A DNA stretch of 64,000 nucleotides, from contig NZ_JBHMFS010000002.1 in assembly GCF_051433165.1 (NCBI RefSeq), positions 245,419 to 309,418 on the forward strand, in the 5' to 3' direction. The notes under the pieces were generated by a model. It ran no database searches, was not told where the DNA came from, and saw only the letters and a program-made list of their open reading frames with translations. Below are positions 24,965-33,236 of the stretch, one piece after another (position 1 is the stretch's first letter; the number at the start of each line of letters is the position of its first letter). The translations under genes and the position numbers were made by a program. The stretch comes from Falsiroseomonas sp051433165. GTDB taxonomy: Bacteria > Pseudomonadota > Alphaproteobacteria > Acetobacterales > Acetobacteraceae.

Positions 24965-25669
24965 TCATTCGGCCGCGCGCGGCACGCCGAAGCGTGATTC
25001 CAATTCGCGCTCGACATAGTCCAGGCTTTCGACATCGGCGAACTTCATGTCCAGGTCGAACAGGTTCGCCCGATGCGCGCTCGGGCTGCGGTCGCCGCAG
25101 GCCTGTTCCACCAGCACGGTGCGGAAATTATGGCTGAAGGCGTCCATCGCGCCGGCCCGCACGCAGCCGCTGGTGGAGACACCGCAGATGATCACGGTGT
25201 CCACCTCATCATAGCGCAGGAAGGCCTCCAGCGGCGTCGCGAAGAAGCAAGAGGGCTTGTTTTTCATCACCACCCGGTCCTGCTCCCGCGGCGCATAGGC
25301 TTCCGGCCATTCATCGGCACGCTTGTCGCGGCTGTACTGGTAGTCATTCGCCGTGCCGAGCTTCAGGTTCCAGATGCCGCGATAACTGGGATGCGTGCGG
25401 TCGTCGCGGCGGCTGTAGTAGATCGGCAGGTCGAGGCGCCGGAACAGCGCGGTCAGCCGCGTCAGCGCCGCGATCAGTGCCGGGTCTTCGCGCCCGCATT
25501 GCGAATAGGCGGGGTCGACGAACATGTAGGTGGTGTCGATGTTCAGCAGCGCCGGGCGGCGGCCGATGCCGATGCGCCGCGCGAAGCCACCCTTGCGGTA
25601 GGTCTCCAGCTCCTCATCCGGTACGAAGCCGCGCCACTTCGCCAGCTTTTCCAGTTCCTCGGCCATCAT
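24965..25669 (-). CDS. Isochorismatase-like cysteine hydrolase
   Basis: 234 aa. The catalytic triad of the family is visible: Asp45 in LNIDTTYMF, a lysine in VVMKNKPSCF (about 136-138) and Cys169 in CGVSTSGCVRAGAMDAF. The cis-peptide GVSTSGC context and length fit amidases such as N-carbamoylsarcosine or maleamate amidohydrolases better than true isochorismatases. It converges on the nitrile hydratase fusion with no gap, and an amidase next to a nitrile hydratase would make a nitrile-to-acid pathway; that link is inference. GGAGGA precedes the ATG. Confidence 0.85.
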   Translation of the reverse strand: MMAEELEKLAKWRGFVPDEELETYRKGGFARRIGIGRRPALLNIDTTYMFVDPAYSQCGREDPALIAALTRLTALFRRLDLPIYYSRRDDRTHPSYRGIWNLKLGTANDYQYSRDKRADEWPEAYAPREQDRVVMKNKPSCFFATPLEAFLRYDEVDTVIICGVSTSGCVRAGAMDAFSHNFRTVLVEQACGDRSPSAHRANLFDLDMKFADVESLDYVERELESRFGVPRAAE

Positions 25670-25727
25670 CGTATCCTCCGTTGCCGAGGGACCGTCGCGA
25701 AGGGGCGCGCGCGCGTCAAGCGCTGGA

Positions 25728-26042
25728 CTAACCGGCCAGCTTCAGCGTCACGATGCCGGACAGGATCAGGGCGATGCCGGCCAGGCGGCCGATATTCGCT
25801 GGCTCCCCCAGCAGCCAGATGCCGAGGATGGCGGTACCGACCGCGCCGATCCCGGTCCAGATCGCGTAGGCGGTGCCGATCGGCAGCACCTTCAACGCCA
25901 GCGCCAGCAGCCAGAAGCTCGCCGCCATGGCGCCGACCGTCAGCACGGAGGGCCAAAGCCGGGTGAAGCCCTGTGTCTGCTTCAGCCCCATCGCCCAGCC
26001 GATCTCGAGCAGCCCGGCACCGAAAAGATACACCCACGCCAT
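25728..26042 (-). CDS. SugE/Gdx-type small multidrug resistance exporter
   Basis: 104 aa, four membrane helices. The sequence AGLLEIGWAMGLKQTQGF with membrane-embedded Glu, and LPIGTAYAIWTGIGAVG, are typical of the SugE (Gdx) branch, whose characterised members export guanidinium in exchange for protons as dual-topology dimers. The ATG at 26042 is favoured over a longer start at 26057 because its GGAGGG Shine-Dalgarno is at good distance. That Shine-Dalgarno lies inside a hairpin. DUF4239 gene upstream on the same strand. Confidence 0.9.
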   Translation of the reverse strand: MAWVYLFGAGLLEIGWAMGLKQTQGFTRLWPSVLTVGAMAASFWLLALALKVLPIGTAYAIWTGIGAVGTAILGIWLLGEPANIGRLAGIALILSGIVTLKLAG

Positions 26043-26047
26043 GACAA

Positions 26048-26066
26048 CCCTCCGCAAGTCGGAGGG
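26048..26066 (-). promoter_or_regulatory. Hairpin that contains the sugE Shine-Dalgarno
   Basis: On the minus strand, CCCTCCG-ACTTG-CGGAGGG forms a perfect 7-bp stem; its 3' arm is the ribosome-binding site of the SMR gene. It begins three bases after the stop of the upstream DUF4239 gene. It could occlude translation or act as a weak terminator. The loop is not ACGR, so it is not a guanidine-II riboswitch hairpin. Confidence 0.5.
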
Positions 26067-26069
26067 GGT

Positions 26070-26963
26070 TTAGGGCCTCATGGGGGCGGGGTCATCCGCC
26101 GCCAGACGGGGCGCACCCGCTGGCACCCGGGGCGGCTCGGCCAGCAGCCCGCGCCGCGCCGTGGCGGCCACCTCCGCGCGATGCGCCAGGTTGAGGAGCT
26201 TGCTCTCATAGGGTGCGGCAGAGACCGCGATCTGCCCGCGAAAGGGCCGGTCCATCAGGAAGACGAAGGCCACCAGCGCGGCCACGCCGGCGGCCTGGAT
26301 GGCCAGCATCAACAGCACGTGGGGCTTCGGCGCATACAGCGCGCCGGTGGCCAGCAGCAGCAGCATCAACAGGCGGATCAGCGTCCAGAAGGCGCCCGGC
26401 AGCGCATCCTCCGCATGGCGCAGGCGTTCCTCCCGCGCCTCGCCCAGCGCATCCAGGTCTTGCAGCAGGTCGTGGGCCAGTACGTCGGACAGGCCGGCCG
26501 CGGTGGCATAGCCGGCATGTTCCAGCGCTTCCGCCAGGCGCTGGGTTTCCGCATGGCGGCCGCTGATGGCCATGGTGGGGAATTCGGCCGCGATAATGCT
26601 GCGGAGGTAGGCGAGCACCCCGGCCTGCAGCGACGCCCCCTCCGCGCCGATCCGCACCGCTTGCCGCCCCATGCCGCCGATCGCGGCCACCTCCGCCACC
26701 ACCACCCGCTGCGCCTCGGCCTGCTGGCCACGCGCCTGGATTGCGCAGAAGGCGAGGGTGAGGGTCAGGGCGGAGACCACGGCGGCGGTGGTTCGCATCG
26801 CCATGTCGAGATGGGTCTTGTCGTCCGGCAGCTTCAGCAGCGGCGCGGCGACGCGACAGACCAGCGCCGCCAGGCTGGCTGCGCCCAGCATGAAGGCTGC
26901 GTAGACCGCAAGCTCCGGCACATCATACAGCAGCAAGGGTGGGGCGATCAGGGGGGTGGACAA
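26070..26963 (-). CDS. DUF4239 membrane protein
   Basis: 297 aa. Two N-terminal hydrophobic helices (about residues 18-40 and 58-78), a cytoplasmic helical region, and two further helices near 190-235 (LIRLLMLLLLATGALYA, VLLMLAIQAAGVAALVAFVFLM). The pattern matches the DUF4239 (bestrophin-like) family of bacterial membrane proteins. Function unknown. 27 bases upstream of the SMR exporter gene, same strand. Confidence 0.8.
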   Translation of the reverse strand: MSTPLIAPPLLLYDVPELAVYAAFMLGAASLAALVCRVAAPLLKLPDDKTHLDMAMRTTAAVVSALTLTLAFCAIQARGQQAEAQRVVVAEVAAIGGMGRQAVRIGAEGASLQAGVLAYLRSIIAAEFPTMAISGRHAETQRLAEALEHAGYATAAGLSDVLAHDLLQDLDALGEAREERLRHAEDALPGAFWTLIRLLMLLLLATGALYAPKPHVLLMLAIQAAGVAALVAFVFLMDRPFRGQIAVSAAPYESKLLNLAHRAEVAATARRGLLAEPPRVPAGAPRLAADDPAPMRP

Positions 26964-27114
26964 GGCAGCCTCCGGGCGGGGCCACAGTGTCGGCGCGAGA
27001 GACTTGCGGCTTGGTTAGCAGGATGGCGCGCGCAGCCACCCCGGCGACAACGGCCACCATTCCGTGTATGGAGGTGGCGCAAGCCCGTAGACTTCGCAGG
27101 AAAACCGCAGCCGC

Positions 27115-27441
27115 ATGTCGCGCGACAGCCAGATTGCCCGCATCCACCGCCAGCCGAAATCCGCCATGCAGTCCGGCCGCGCCGGTGCCGGGCAGTGGCT
27201 GCTTGAATTCGCGCCGGGGGAGCCGAAGCGGCTGGACCCAATGACGGGCTGGCCTGGCTCGGGAGATACCAACGGCCAGGTGAAACTGCGCTTCGCCACA
27301 GCCGAGGCCGCCATCGCCTATGCCGAACAGCAGGGCTGGCATTATGAGGTGGCAAAGCCGCCCGTGGTGCGTGCGGATATCAGACCGAAGGCCTATGCCG
27401 ACAATTTCAAGTTCGGCCGCGGCGAAAACTGGTCGCACTGA
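27115..27441 (+). CDS. NADH dehydrogenase accessory subunit, NDUFS4-like (ETC complex I family)
   Basis: 108 aa. Matches the alphaproteobacterial homologue of the mitochondrial 18-kDa (NDUFS4/AQDQ) complex I subunit: ARIHRQPKSAMQSGRAG, WLLEF, LDPMTGWPGSGDTNGQVKLRF, EAAIAYAEQQGW and YADNFKFGR. In mitochondria this subunit stabilises the NADH-oxidising module. Encoded alone, away from a nuo operon, just upstream of tRNA-Arg. Confidence 0.9.
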   Translation: MSRDSQIARIHRQPKSAMQSGRAGAGQWLLEFAPGEPKRLDPMTGWPGSGDTNGQVKLRFATAEAAIAYAEQQGWHYEVAKPPVVRADIRPKAYADNFKFGRGENWSH

Positions 27442-27451
27442 CCCCGGTTCC

Positions 27452-27528
27452 GCACCCGTAGCTCAGCTGGATAGAGCATCGGATTTCTACTCCGTAGGTC
27501 GGGGGTTCGAATCCCTCCGGGTGCGCCA
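27452..27528 (+). tRNA. tRNA-Arg (TCT)
   Basis: Acceptor GCACCCG pairs with CGGGTGC. The anticodon loop TTTCTAC gives TCT. T loop GGTTCGAATCC; the CCA end is encoded. Begins ten bases after the NDUFS4-like stop. Confidence 0.97.
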
Positions 27529-28206
27529 ATATCCCCGCCGTTCCGGTCAGGGTGCCCAGAGCGCTGGTGTGTTCCAGGCCGCCGGTGGGTGCAGCTTGCC
27601 GGACAACTCGGCCGCATAGGGATCGAACGATACCGACTGCCAGGCCTCGGACCACGCAGTGGGCAGCGTATGCGGTGGCAGAATGCCGCGCTCAGGCCGA
27701 AAATCGAAACGCGCATAAATGGCCGGATCACCCAGCACCAGCATTTGGTGAAAAACATTCCGGGGCAGCCCCAACCCTGCCTTTGCCGGGAAGGCGGATG
27801 GCGGTCGGCCCAAGGCGACGCGCCTGTCCGCCCCCATCACATCGCACGGTGGGTACCTCCTGGTGCAGGCGCCGCAACAGCGGCATCAGGTCTTCGGTCG
27901 GAAATGCTGCCTGATAAGCCGAGCCAGCGATGCCACATCCTGCGCCGTGAGATTCATTATCTCCAGCTTCAGCCATCATCGCAGGTCGAATTCCATTCCA
28001 GCCACCCCTTATGCCGGTTGTGCCGATTGTATTCCGATACATACAGAATGGTGCGTCTGGCTCACCCTTCGGCACGTCGCGTCTGCAAACGGCGCCGCAG
28101 GGTTAACGCCAAGCCAACAGCCCGTGATAAACAAAATAAGCCTCTTGCCGAATCGGCTCCGGCATAATAATTGGCGATCAGAAACGCACGACTGGGACGC
28201 ACCAAC
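27529..28206. other. Gene-poor stretch downstream of tRNA-Arg
   Basis: No recognised gene in 678 bases. A leftward open frame at 27840-27547 (97 codons) has gene-like composition (GLPRNVFHQMLVLGDPAIYARFDF, LPTAWSEAWQSVSFDPYAAEL), and the leftward frame to its right at about 27950-27840 (AYQAAFPTEDLMPLLRRLHQ) also looks coding. The two could be a single gene broken by a frameshift near 27850. AGGAGG lies at 27869-27864 on the minus strand. From 27950 to 28206 the DNA is clearly more AT-rich, with the inverted repeat TGTAT-TCCG-ATACA near 28030, probably part of the promoter region of the H-NS-like gene. Confidence 0.4.
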
Positions 28207-28560
28207 ATGGCGACGAAATCCTCTTTCGACCTCGATCCGATGAGCGTAACGGAACTGACCGCCCTGATCAGTGCGGCGGAGGAAAAGCGCAGAAATAAGT
28301 TGGAAGATGCGAAGACCGCCCTGATGGAGGAATTTTCCCGCAAGGCGGCCGAACTCGGCGTCACGGTGAATGAACTGTATGGCCGCGCCGCGGAACCGGC
28401 CGCGCCGCGCACCCGCAAGCCCCGCAAAGATGCCGGCCAGCCGGCGGGGGTGAAGTATCGCGGGCCGCTCGGTGAGACCTGGTCCGGCCGCGGGCGCCGG
28501 CCCGGCTGGCTGAATGAGGCTCTCGCCCAGGGCAAGGGCGTGGCCGACTTCCTGGCCTGA
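28207..28560 (+). CDS. H-NS family nucleoid-associated protein
   Basis: 117 aa. N-terminal helical oligomerisation segment (EEKRRNKLEDAKTALMEEF) and a C-terminal AT-hook-like DNA-binding motif of the H-NS family (VKYRGPLGETWSGRGRRPGWL). Such proteins silence AT-rich and horizontally acquired DNA; this gene itself lies beside an AT-richer, gene-poor segment next to a tRNA. ATG at 28207. Confidence 0.9.
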   Translation: MATKSSFDLDPMSVTELTALISAAEEKRRNKLEDAKTALMEEFSRKAAELGVTVNELYGRAAEPAAPRTRKPRKDAGQPAGVKYRGPLGETWSGRGRRPGWLNEALAQGKGVADFLA

Positions 28561-28841
28561 GCAGACTGCGCGCCGACCGGGTCCGGAACGGCGCATCAAG
28601 GCTCCGCCGGAAATAACGCAGAGCATCGCGTTTTTTTCTGGCGGTGCTCCAGGGCATATCCTTTCCCGTTCCCCTGTTTCCGGAACACACAAGCGCCGCG
28701 GCCATGTGCGGCGCGCATGCACGATCCCGTGGCGGGCGGAAAGATGGCCGCCGCATGGCTGGAATCGATCTTCGGAATAGCCTTATCGTCTTGTCGAGGG
28801 CGCCCCGCGGGGTGGCCCGCGACAATCAGGAAGGTGACGCC

Positions 28842-29474
28842 ATGACAATCCAGCTTGGCCAGACGGCCCCGGATTTCGAGGCCGAGACAACCCAGGGCAA
28901 GCTTCGTTTCCACGAATGGCTCGGCGATTCCTGGGGCGTATTGTTCAGCCATCCGAAGGATTTCACGCCGGTCTGCACCACCGAATTGGGCGAGACCGCG
29001 CGCCTCAAGCCGGAATTCGACAAGCGCGGCGTCAAGGTCATCGGCCTGTCCGTGGATAATCTGGAACGCCATGCGGGGTGGGAGGCAGACATCGCCGAGA
29101 CCCAGGGGCATGCGGTGAATTTCCCGATGATCGCCGATCCGGAAAAGAAGGTCGCCGCGCTGTATGGCATGGTGCATCCGGAGGCCGATCCCGCCATCAC
29201 CGTGCGGACCGTCTTCGTCATCGACCCGGCGAAGAAGGTGCGGCTTTTCATGGTCTATCCGCCCAGCACCGGCCGCAATTTCGATGAGATCATCCGGGTC
29301 ATCGACAGTCTGCAGATGACGGACAGCAAGAAGGTCGCCACGCCGGTCAACTGGCAGCCGGGCGATCGCGCCATCATTCCGCCCTCAATTTCCGACGAAC
29401 AGGCGAAGACGCTGTTCCCACAGGGCTGGGAGGCGGAGCGGCCCTATCTCCGCTGGGTCGAGGTGAAGGCCTGA
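28842..29474 (+). CDS. Peroxiredoxin, Prx6 (1-Cys) type
   Basis: 210 aa. Peroxidatic Cys45 in DFTPVCTTELG. The length, the long C-terminal extension (PVNWQPGDRAIIPPSISDEQA) and the SVDNLERHAGWEADI segment are typical of the Prx6/1-Cys group, which reduces hydroperoxides with a single active-site cysteine. An AGGAAGG Shine-Dalgarno precedes the ATG. Five bases separate it from cysK, so peroxide defence and cysteine synthesis are probably co-expressed here. Confidence 0.93.
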   Translation: MTIQLGQTAPDFEAETTQGKLRFHEWLGDSWGVLFSHPKDFTPVCTTELGETARLKPEFDKRGVKVIGLSVDNLERHAGWEADIAETQGHAVNFPMIADPEKKVAALYGMVHPEADPAITVRTVFVIDPAKKVRLFMVYPPSTGRNFDEIIRVIDSLQMTDSKKVATPVNWQPGDRAIIPPSISDEQAKTLFPQGWEAERPYLRWVEVKA

Positions 29475-29479
29475 CCGCG

Positions 29480-30481
29480 GTGGCACGCATCGCGGATGGC
29501 TTCTGGGGCGCGGTCGGCGACACGCCACTGATCCGCCTGCGGCGCGCCTCGGAGGCGACGGGCTGCGAGATCCTCGGCAAGGCGGAGTTCATGAACCCCG
29601 GCGGCAGCGTGAAGGACCGCGCCGCGCTCGGCATCCTGCGCGCCGCCATGGCGGAAGGCCGCCTGGTGCCAGGCCAGCCCGGCACCATCGTCGAAGGCAC
29701 CGCCGGCAATACCGGCATCGGCATCGCACTCGCGGCCAATGCGATGGGTTGGCGCAGCGTGATCGTGGTGCCGGAAACCCAGAGCCGGGAAAAGCTGGAC
29801 TACCTGCGGATGATCGGTGCCGATCTCCGGCTGGTTCAGGCCAAGCCCTTCAGCGACCCGGGCAATTACGTGCACGTCTCGAAGCGGCTGGCGGAAGAGT
29901 TGGGCGCCGTCTGGGCCAACCAGTTCGACAATCTGGCCAATGCCCAGGCGCATGAGGACACCACCGGCCCGGAAATCTGGAATCAGACCGGCGGCCAGGT
30001 GGATGCCTTCACCTGCGCCTGCGGCACCGGCGGCACGCTGGCCGGCATCGCCCGCGCGCTGAAGGCAAGGAAACCCGGCGTGCGGATCGTGCTGGCCGAT
30101 CCCGGCGGCTCCGGCCTGCTGGATTGGGTGAAGACCGGCACGCCCAAGGCCGAGGGCGGCTCCATCACGGAAGGCATCGGCCAGGCCGCCCGCGCCCCCG
30201 GCAATCTGGCCCAGGCGCGCGCGCTGATCGACGATGCGATCCGCATCGAGGACCCTGAGATGCTGGAGCAGGTCTTCGACCTGCAGATGCATGAGGGCAT
30301 TTCGGTCGGCGGCAGTGCCGGGCTGAACTTGGCGGCCGCCATCCGCGTGGCGCGCGACCTCGGCCCGGGGCATACCGTGGTGACCATCCTGTGCGATGGC
30401 GCCGCGCGCTACCAATCCAAACTGTTCAATCCCGGCTTCCTGCGCGAGCGTGGCCTGCCCACGCCACCCTGGCTGGAGTGA
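29480..30481 (+). CDS. cysK: Cysteine synthase family protein
   Basis: 333 aa, PLP-dependent beta-replacement enzyme making cysteine from O-acetylserine and sulfide. PLP lysine Lys45 in PGGSVKDRAA; phosphate and substrate loops GTAGNTGIG and CGTGGTLAG. Start is a GTG. The region where CysK usually has EP-x-x-S reads LADPGGSG, typical of a divergent branch, so O-acetylhomoserine or cystathionine chemistry is not ruled out. The serine acetyltransferase gene immediately downstream supports cysteine synthase. Confidence 0.9.
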   Translation: MARIADGFWGAVGDTPLIRLRRASEATGCEILGKAEFMNPGGSVKDRAALGILRAAMAEGRLVPGQPGTIVEGTAGNTGIGIALAANAMGWRSVIVVPETQSREKLDYLRMIGADLRLVQAKPFSDPGNYVHVSKRLAEELGAVWANQFDNLANAQAHEDTTGPEIWNQTGGQVDAFTCACGTGGTLAGIARALKARKPGVRIVLADPGGSGLLDWVKTGTPKAEGGSITEGIGQAARAPGNLAQARALIDDAIRIEDPEMLEQVFDLQMHEGISVGGSAGLNLAAAIRVARDLGPGHTVVTILCDGAARYQSKLFNPGFLRERGLPTPPWLE

Positions 30482-30487
30482 CCGCCG

Positions 30488-31174
30488 ATGGCGATCGAGA
30501 TCATGGAACTCGCCCGCACCATCCGTGCGCGCGACCCGGCCCGGCCGAGCTGGGTGGAGGCCTTGCTGTGCTATGCCGGGCTGCATGCGGTGCTGTGGCA
30601 CCGGTTGTCGCATGGGCTGTGGCGGCTCGGCCTGCCGGCGGCGGCGCGGTTTTCCTCGCATCTGGCGCGCTGGCTGACGGGCATCGAGATCCATCCCGGC
30701 GCCCGGATCGGCCGGCGGCTGTTCATCGACCACGGCATGGGTGTGGTGATCGGGGAGACGGCGGAGATCGGCGATGATGTGCTGATCTATCACGGCGTGA
30801 CCCTCGGCGGGCTGTCCGGCCAGCCCGGCAAGCGCCACCCGACGCTGGAGAACCAGGTGACGATCGGCGCCGGCGCGCAGGTGCTCGGCCCGATCCGGAT
30901 CGGCCGCGGCGCGCGGGTTGGCGCCAATGCGGTCGTGGTGGCGCCGGTGGCGCCGGGCTGCACCGTGGTGGGTATTCCGGCCCGCCCACCGCGCGGACAA
31001 CCCTGCCAGGACCCCTGCATTGGCTATGGCCTTGGCGCCGCGGTGGATGAGGACCCGGTGGGGGAACAGCTCGCCGCATTGCGGGCGGAACTGGTCGCGC
31101 TGCGCGCCGAGATGGCCGCGCTGCGGACCCAGCAGCGGGAAGCGGCCCGGGAAGGAGAATGCGAGGGGGTCTGA
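30488..31174 (+). CDS. cysE: Serine O-acetyltransferase
   Basis: 228 aa. Left-handed beta-helix acyltransferase: IEIHPGARIGRRLFIDHGMGVVIGETAEIGDDV, YHGVTLGG and GKRHPTLENQVTIGAGA with the catalytic His-Asp pair. It produces O-acetylserine for the cysteine synthase encoded six bases upstream. Short EpsC-like form lacking the long N-terminal domain of E. coli CysE. The last 40 residues are a predicted coiled-coil tail (AALRAELVALRAEMAALRTQQ). Confidence 0.93.
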   Translation: MAIEIMELARTIRARDPARPSWVEALLCYAGLHAVLWHRLSHGLWRLGLPAAARFSSHLARWLTGIEIHPGARIGRRLFIDHGMGVVIGETAEIGDDVLIYHGVTLGGLSGQPGKRHPTLENQVTIGAGAQVLGPIRIGRGARVGANAVVVAPVAPGCTVVGIPARPPRGQPCQDPCIGYGLGAAVDEDPVGEQLAALRAELVALRAEMAALRTQQREAAREGECEGV

Positions 31175-31242
31175 CCCTGGCTTGACGATGCCCGGCGGTG
31201 GGCGGAGGTTCCCGTTCCTCAAGGGACAAGGAAACGCCGCGC

Positions 31243-32040
31243 ATGACCGAGGAAAACCCCGTTCTGGTCACCAGGGACGGACCGGTGGTGCGTGCCGTGC
31301 TGAACCGCCCGCATCGCCGCAACGCCATGAGCCAGGCGCTGGTGGAGGCGCTGGACGTGCTGCTGGCGGAGCTGAAGACCGATACCACCGCCCGCGTGCT
31401 GGTGCTGTCCGGCGCCGGTGGCCATTTCTGCGCCGGGCTGGATCTGACCGAGGTCGGCGCCGTCGAAGCACCGGAGGACAAGCTGGTCCGCCAGCAGGCA
31501 CGCAACCAGAAGACCGGCGCCCGCTTCGCCGCCATTGCCGAATTGCCGCAGGTGGTAATCGCCGCCGTCCAGGGCGCGGCCTATGCCGGGGGGCTGGGCT
31601 TCGTCACCTCCGCCGATATCTGCCTGGCTTCCGCCGATGCGCGCTTCTCCGCGCCCGAGGTGCGGCGCGGCCTGGTGCCGGCGCAGATCCTGCCCTGGCT
31701 GGTGCGCCGGATGGGGCGGAGCGAGGCCGCCCGGCTGTGCCTGCAGGGCCATGTGATGGAGGCCGAGGAAGCCGCGCGCACCGGGCTGATCCACCAGGTT
31801 CTGCCCGATGCGGCGGGGCTTGAGGCGGCCGTGCAAGCCACCATCGCGGATATCCTGCAAGGCGCCCCCGGGGCGCTGGCGGAGACCAAGGCGCTTCTCG
31901 CCGCGCTCGGCCCGGTCTCGCCACCGGCCTATGCCGAAGCCGGCGCCCAGAGCTTCGCCCGCCGCGCCGCGAGCCCGGAGGCGGAGGAGGGCATCGCCAG
32001 CTTCAAGCAGCGCCGCAAGCCAAGCTGGATGCTCACCTGA
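31243..32040 (+). CDS. Enoyl-CoA hydratase/isomerase family protein
   Basis: 265 aa, crotonase fold. CoA-binding and oxyanion-hole segments HRRNAMSQALVEAL, LSGAGGHFCAGLDL and VQGAAYAGGLGFV are present. The position of the usual first catalytic glutamate is not obvious, so hydratase versus other crotonase activities is open. The ATG at 31243 is used; upstream in-frame codons lack a ribosome-binding site. Thirteen bases separate it from the thiolase gene, so a small acyl-CoA degradation unit is likely. Confidence 0.87.
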   Translation: MTEENPVLVTRDGPVVRAVLNRPHRRNAMSQALVEALDVLLAELKTDTTARVLVLSGAGGHFCAGLDLTEVGAVEAPEDKLVRQQARNQKTGARFAAIAELPQVVIAAVQGAAYAGGLGFVTSADICLASADARFSAPEVRRGLVPAQILPWLVRRMGRSEAARLCLQGHVMEAEEAARTGLIHQVLPDAAGLEAAVQATIADILQGAPGALAETKALLAALGPVSPPAYAEAGAQSFARRAASPEAEEGIASFKQRRKPSWMLT

Positions 32041-32053
32041 CCGGAGGAAAGCC

Positions 32054-33232
32054 ATGACCGCCTGCATCGTCGGCTGGGCGCATACGCCCTTCGGCAAGCT
32101 CGAAGCCCCGGATATCGAGAGCCTGTTCGGCCGCGTCGCCCGCGCCGCGATTGAGGATGCGGGGATCGGCGCGGCGGAGGTCGATGGCGCCTTCGTCGGC
32201 GTCTTCAATGGCGGCTTCTCGAAGCAGGACTTTTTCGCCTCGCTGCTGCTGCAAAGCGTGCCGGAACTGAGGTTCAAGCCGACCACGCGGTATGAGAATG
32301 CTTGCGCCACCGGCTCCGCGGCCATTCATGGCGCGCTGGATTTCCTGGCCGCCGGTCGCGGCCGTTTTGCCCTGGTGGTGGGGGCGGAGAAGATGACGGC
32401 AACGCCGGGGCCGCAGATCGGCGAGATCCTGCTGGGCGCCAGCTACCGCCGCGATGAGGGCGAAATCCCGGCGGGCTTCGCCGGCGTCTTCGGCCGCATC
32501 GCCGAGAGCTACTTCCAGCGCCATGGCGACCAGTCCGACGCGCTGGCCGCGATTGCCGCGAAGAACCACAAGAACGGGGTGGCCAACCCCTACGCCCAGA
32601 TGCGGAAGGACCTCGGCTTCGCCTTCTGCCGCGCCGAATCCGAGAAAAATCCCTTCGTCGCACCGCCGCTGAAGCGCACCGATTGCTCCCTGGTGTCGGA
32701 CGGCGCCGCGGCGCTGATCCTGACGGATGAGGAAACCGCCAGGGGGATGGCGCAAAGGGGGGGCAAGGCCGTGCGCTTCCGCGCCGCGGTGCAGGCGACG
32801 GACCTGATGCCGATCGCGCAGCGGGACGTGATCCGCTTCGAGGGCGCGCGCGCCGCCTGGGGCCAGGCGCTCGGCCATGCCGGCCTGGCGCTGTCCGACC
32901 TCAGCTTCGTCGAGACGCATGACTGCTTCACCGTGGCCGAGCTCATCGAATACGAGGCGATGGGCCTGGTGCCGGAAGGGCAGGGCGCCCGCGCTGCGCT
33001 GGAGGGCTGGACGGCCAAGGATGGCCGCCTTCCCGTGAACCCCTCCGGCGGGCTGAAATCCAAGGGCCACCCGATCGGGGCCACCGGCGTTTCCATGCAT
33101 GTGCTGGCGGCAATGCAGCTCACGGGCACCGCCGGCGACATGCAATTGCCGAAGGCTGACCGCGCGGGCGTGTTCAACATGGGTGGCGCGGCGGTGGCGA
33201 ATTACTGCTCCATCCTGGAGCGCGTGGGGTAG
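32054..33232 (+). CDS. Thiolase family protein (acetyl-CoA acetyltransferase-like)
   Basis: 392 aa. Nucleophile Cys84 in ENACATGSAA and catalytic His in SKGHPIGATG. The C-terminal CxG catalytic cysteine of degradative thiolases is absent; the segment reads FNMGGAAVANYC, as in SCP-x/SCP2-like thiolases. The GGAGG Shine-Dalgarno is seven bases before the ATG. Probably cleaves 3-oxoacyl-CoA in the pathway with the neighbouring crotonase; acyl chain unknown. Confidence 0.9.
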   Translation: MTACIVGWAHTPFGKLEAPDIESLFGRVARAAIEDAGIGAAEVDGAFVGVFNGGFSKQDFFASLLLQSVPELRFKPTTRYENACATGSAAIHGALDFLAAGRGRFALVVGAEKMTATPGPQIGEILLGASYRRDEGEIPAGFAGVFGRIAESYFQRHGDQSDALAAIAAKNHKNGVANPYAQMRKDLGFAFCRAESEKNPFVAPPLKRTDCSLVSDGAAALILTDEETARGMAQRGGKAVRFRAAVQATDLMPIAQRDVIRFEGARAAWGQALGHAGLALSDLSFVETHDCFTVAELIEYEAMGLVPEGQGARAALEGWTAKDGRLPVNPSGGLKSKGHPIGATGVSMHVLAAMQLTGTAGDMQLPKADRAGVFNMGGAAVANYCSILERVG

Positions 33233-33236
33233 GCGC

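Noticed and set aside
26048..26066. Guanidine-II (mini-ykkC) riboswitch in front of the SMR exporter
   Set aside because: Only one hairpin, and its loop is ACTTG, lacking the ACGR tetraloops that define the class.
27393..27758. Leftward frames with GGIRTPDLRSRNPMLYPAEL
   Set aside because: Antisense translation of tRNA-Arg, a common spurious gene call.
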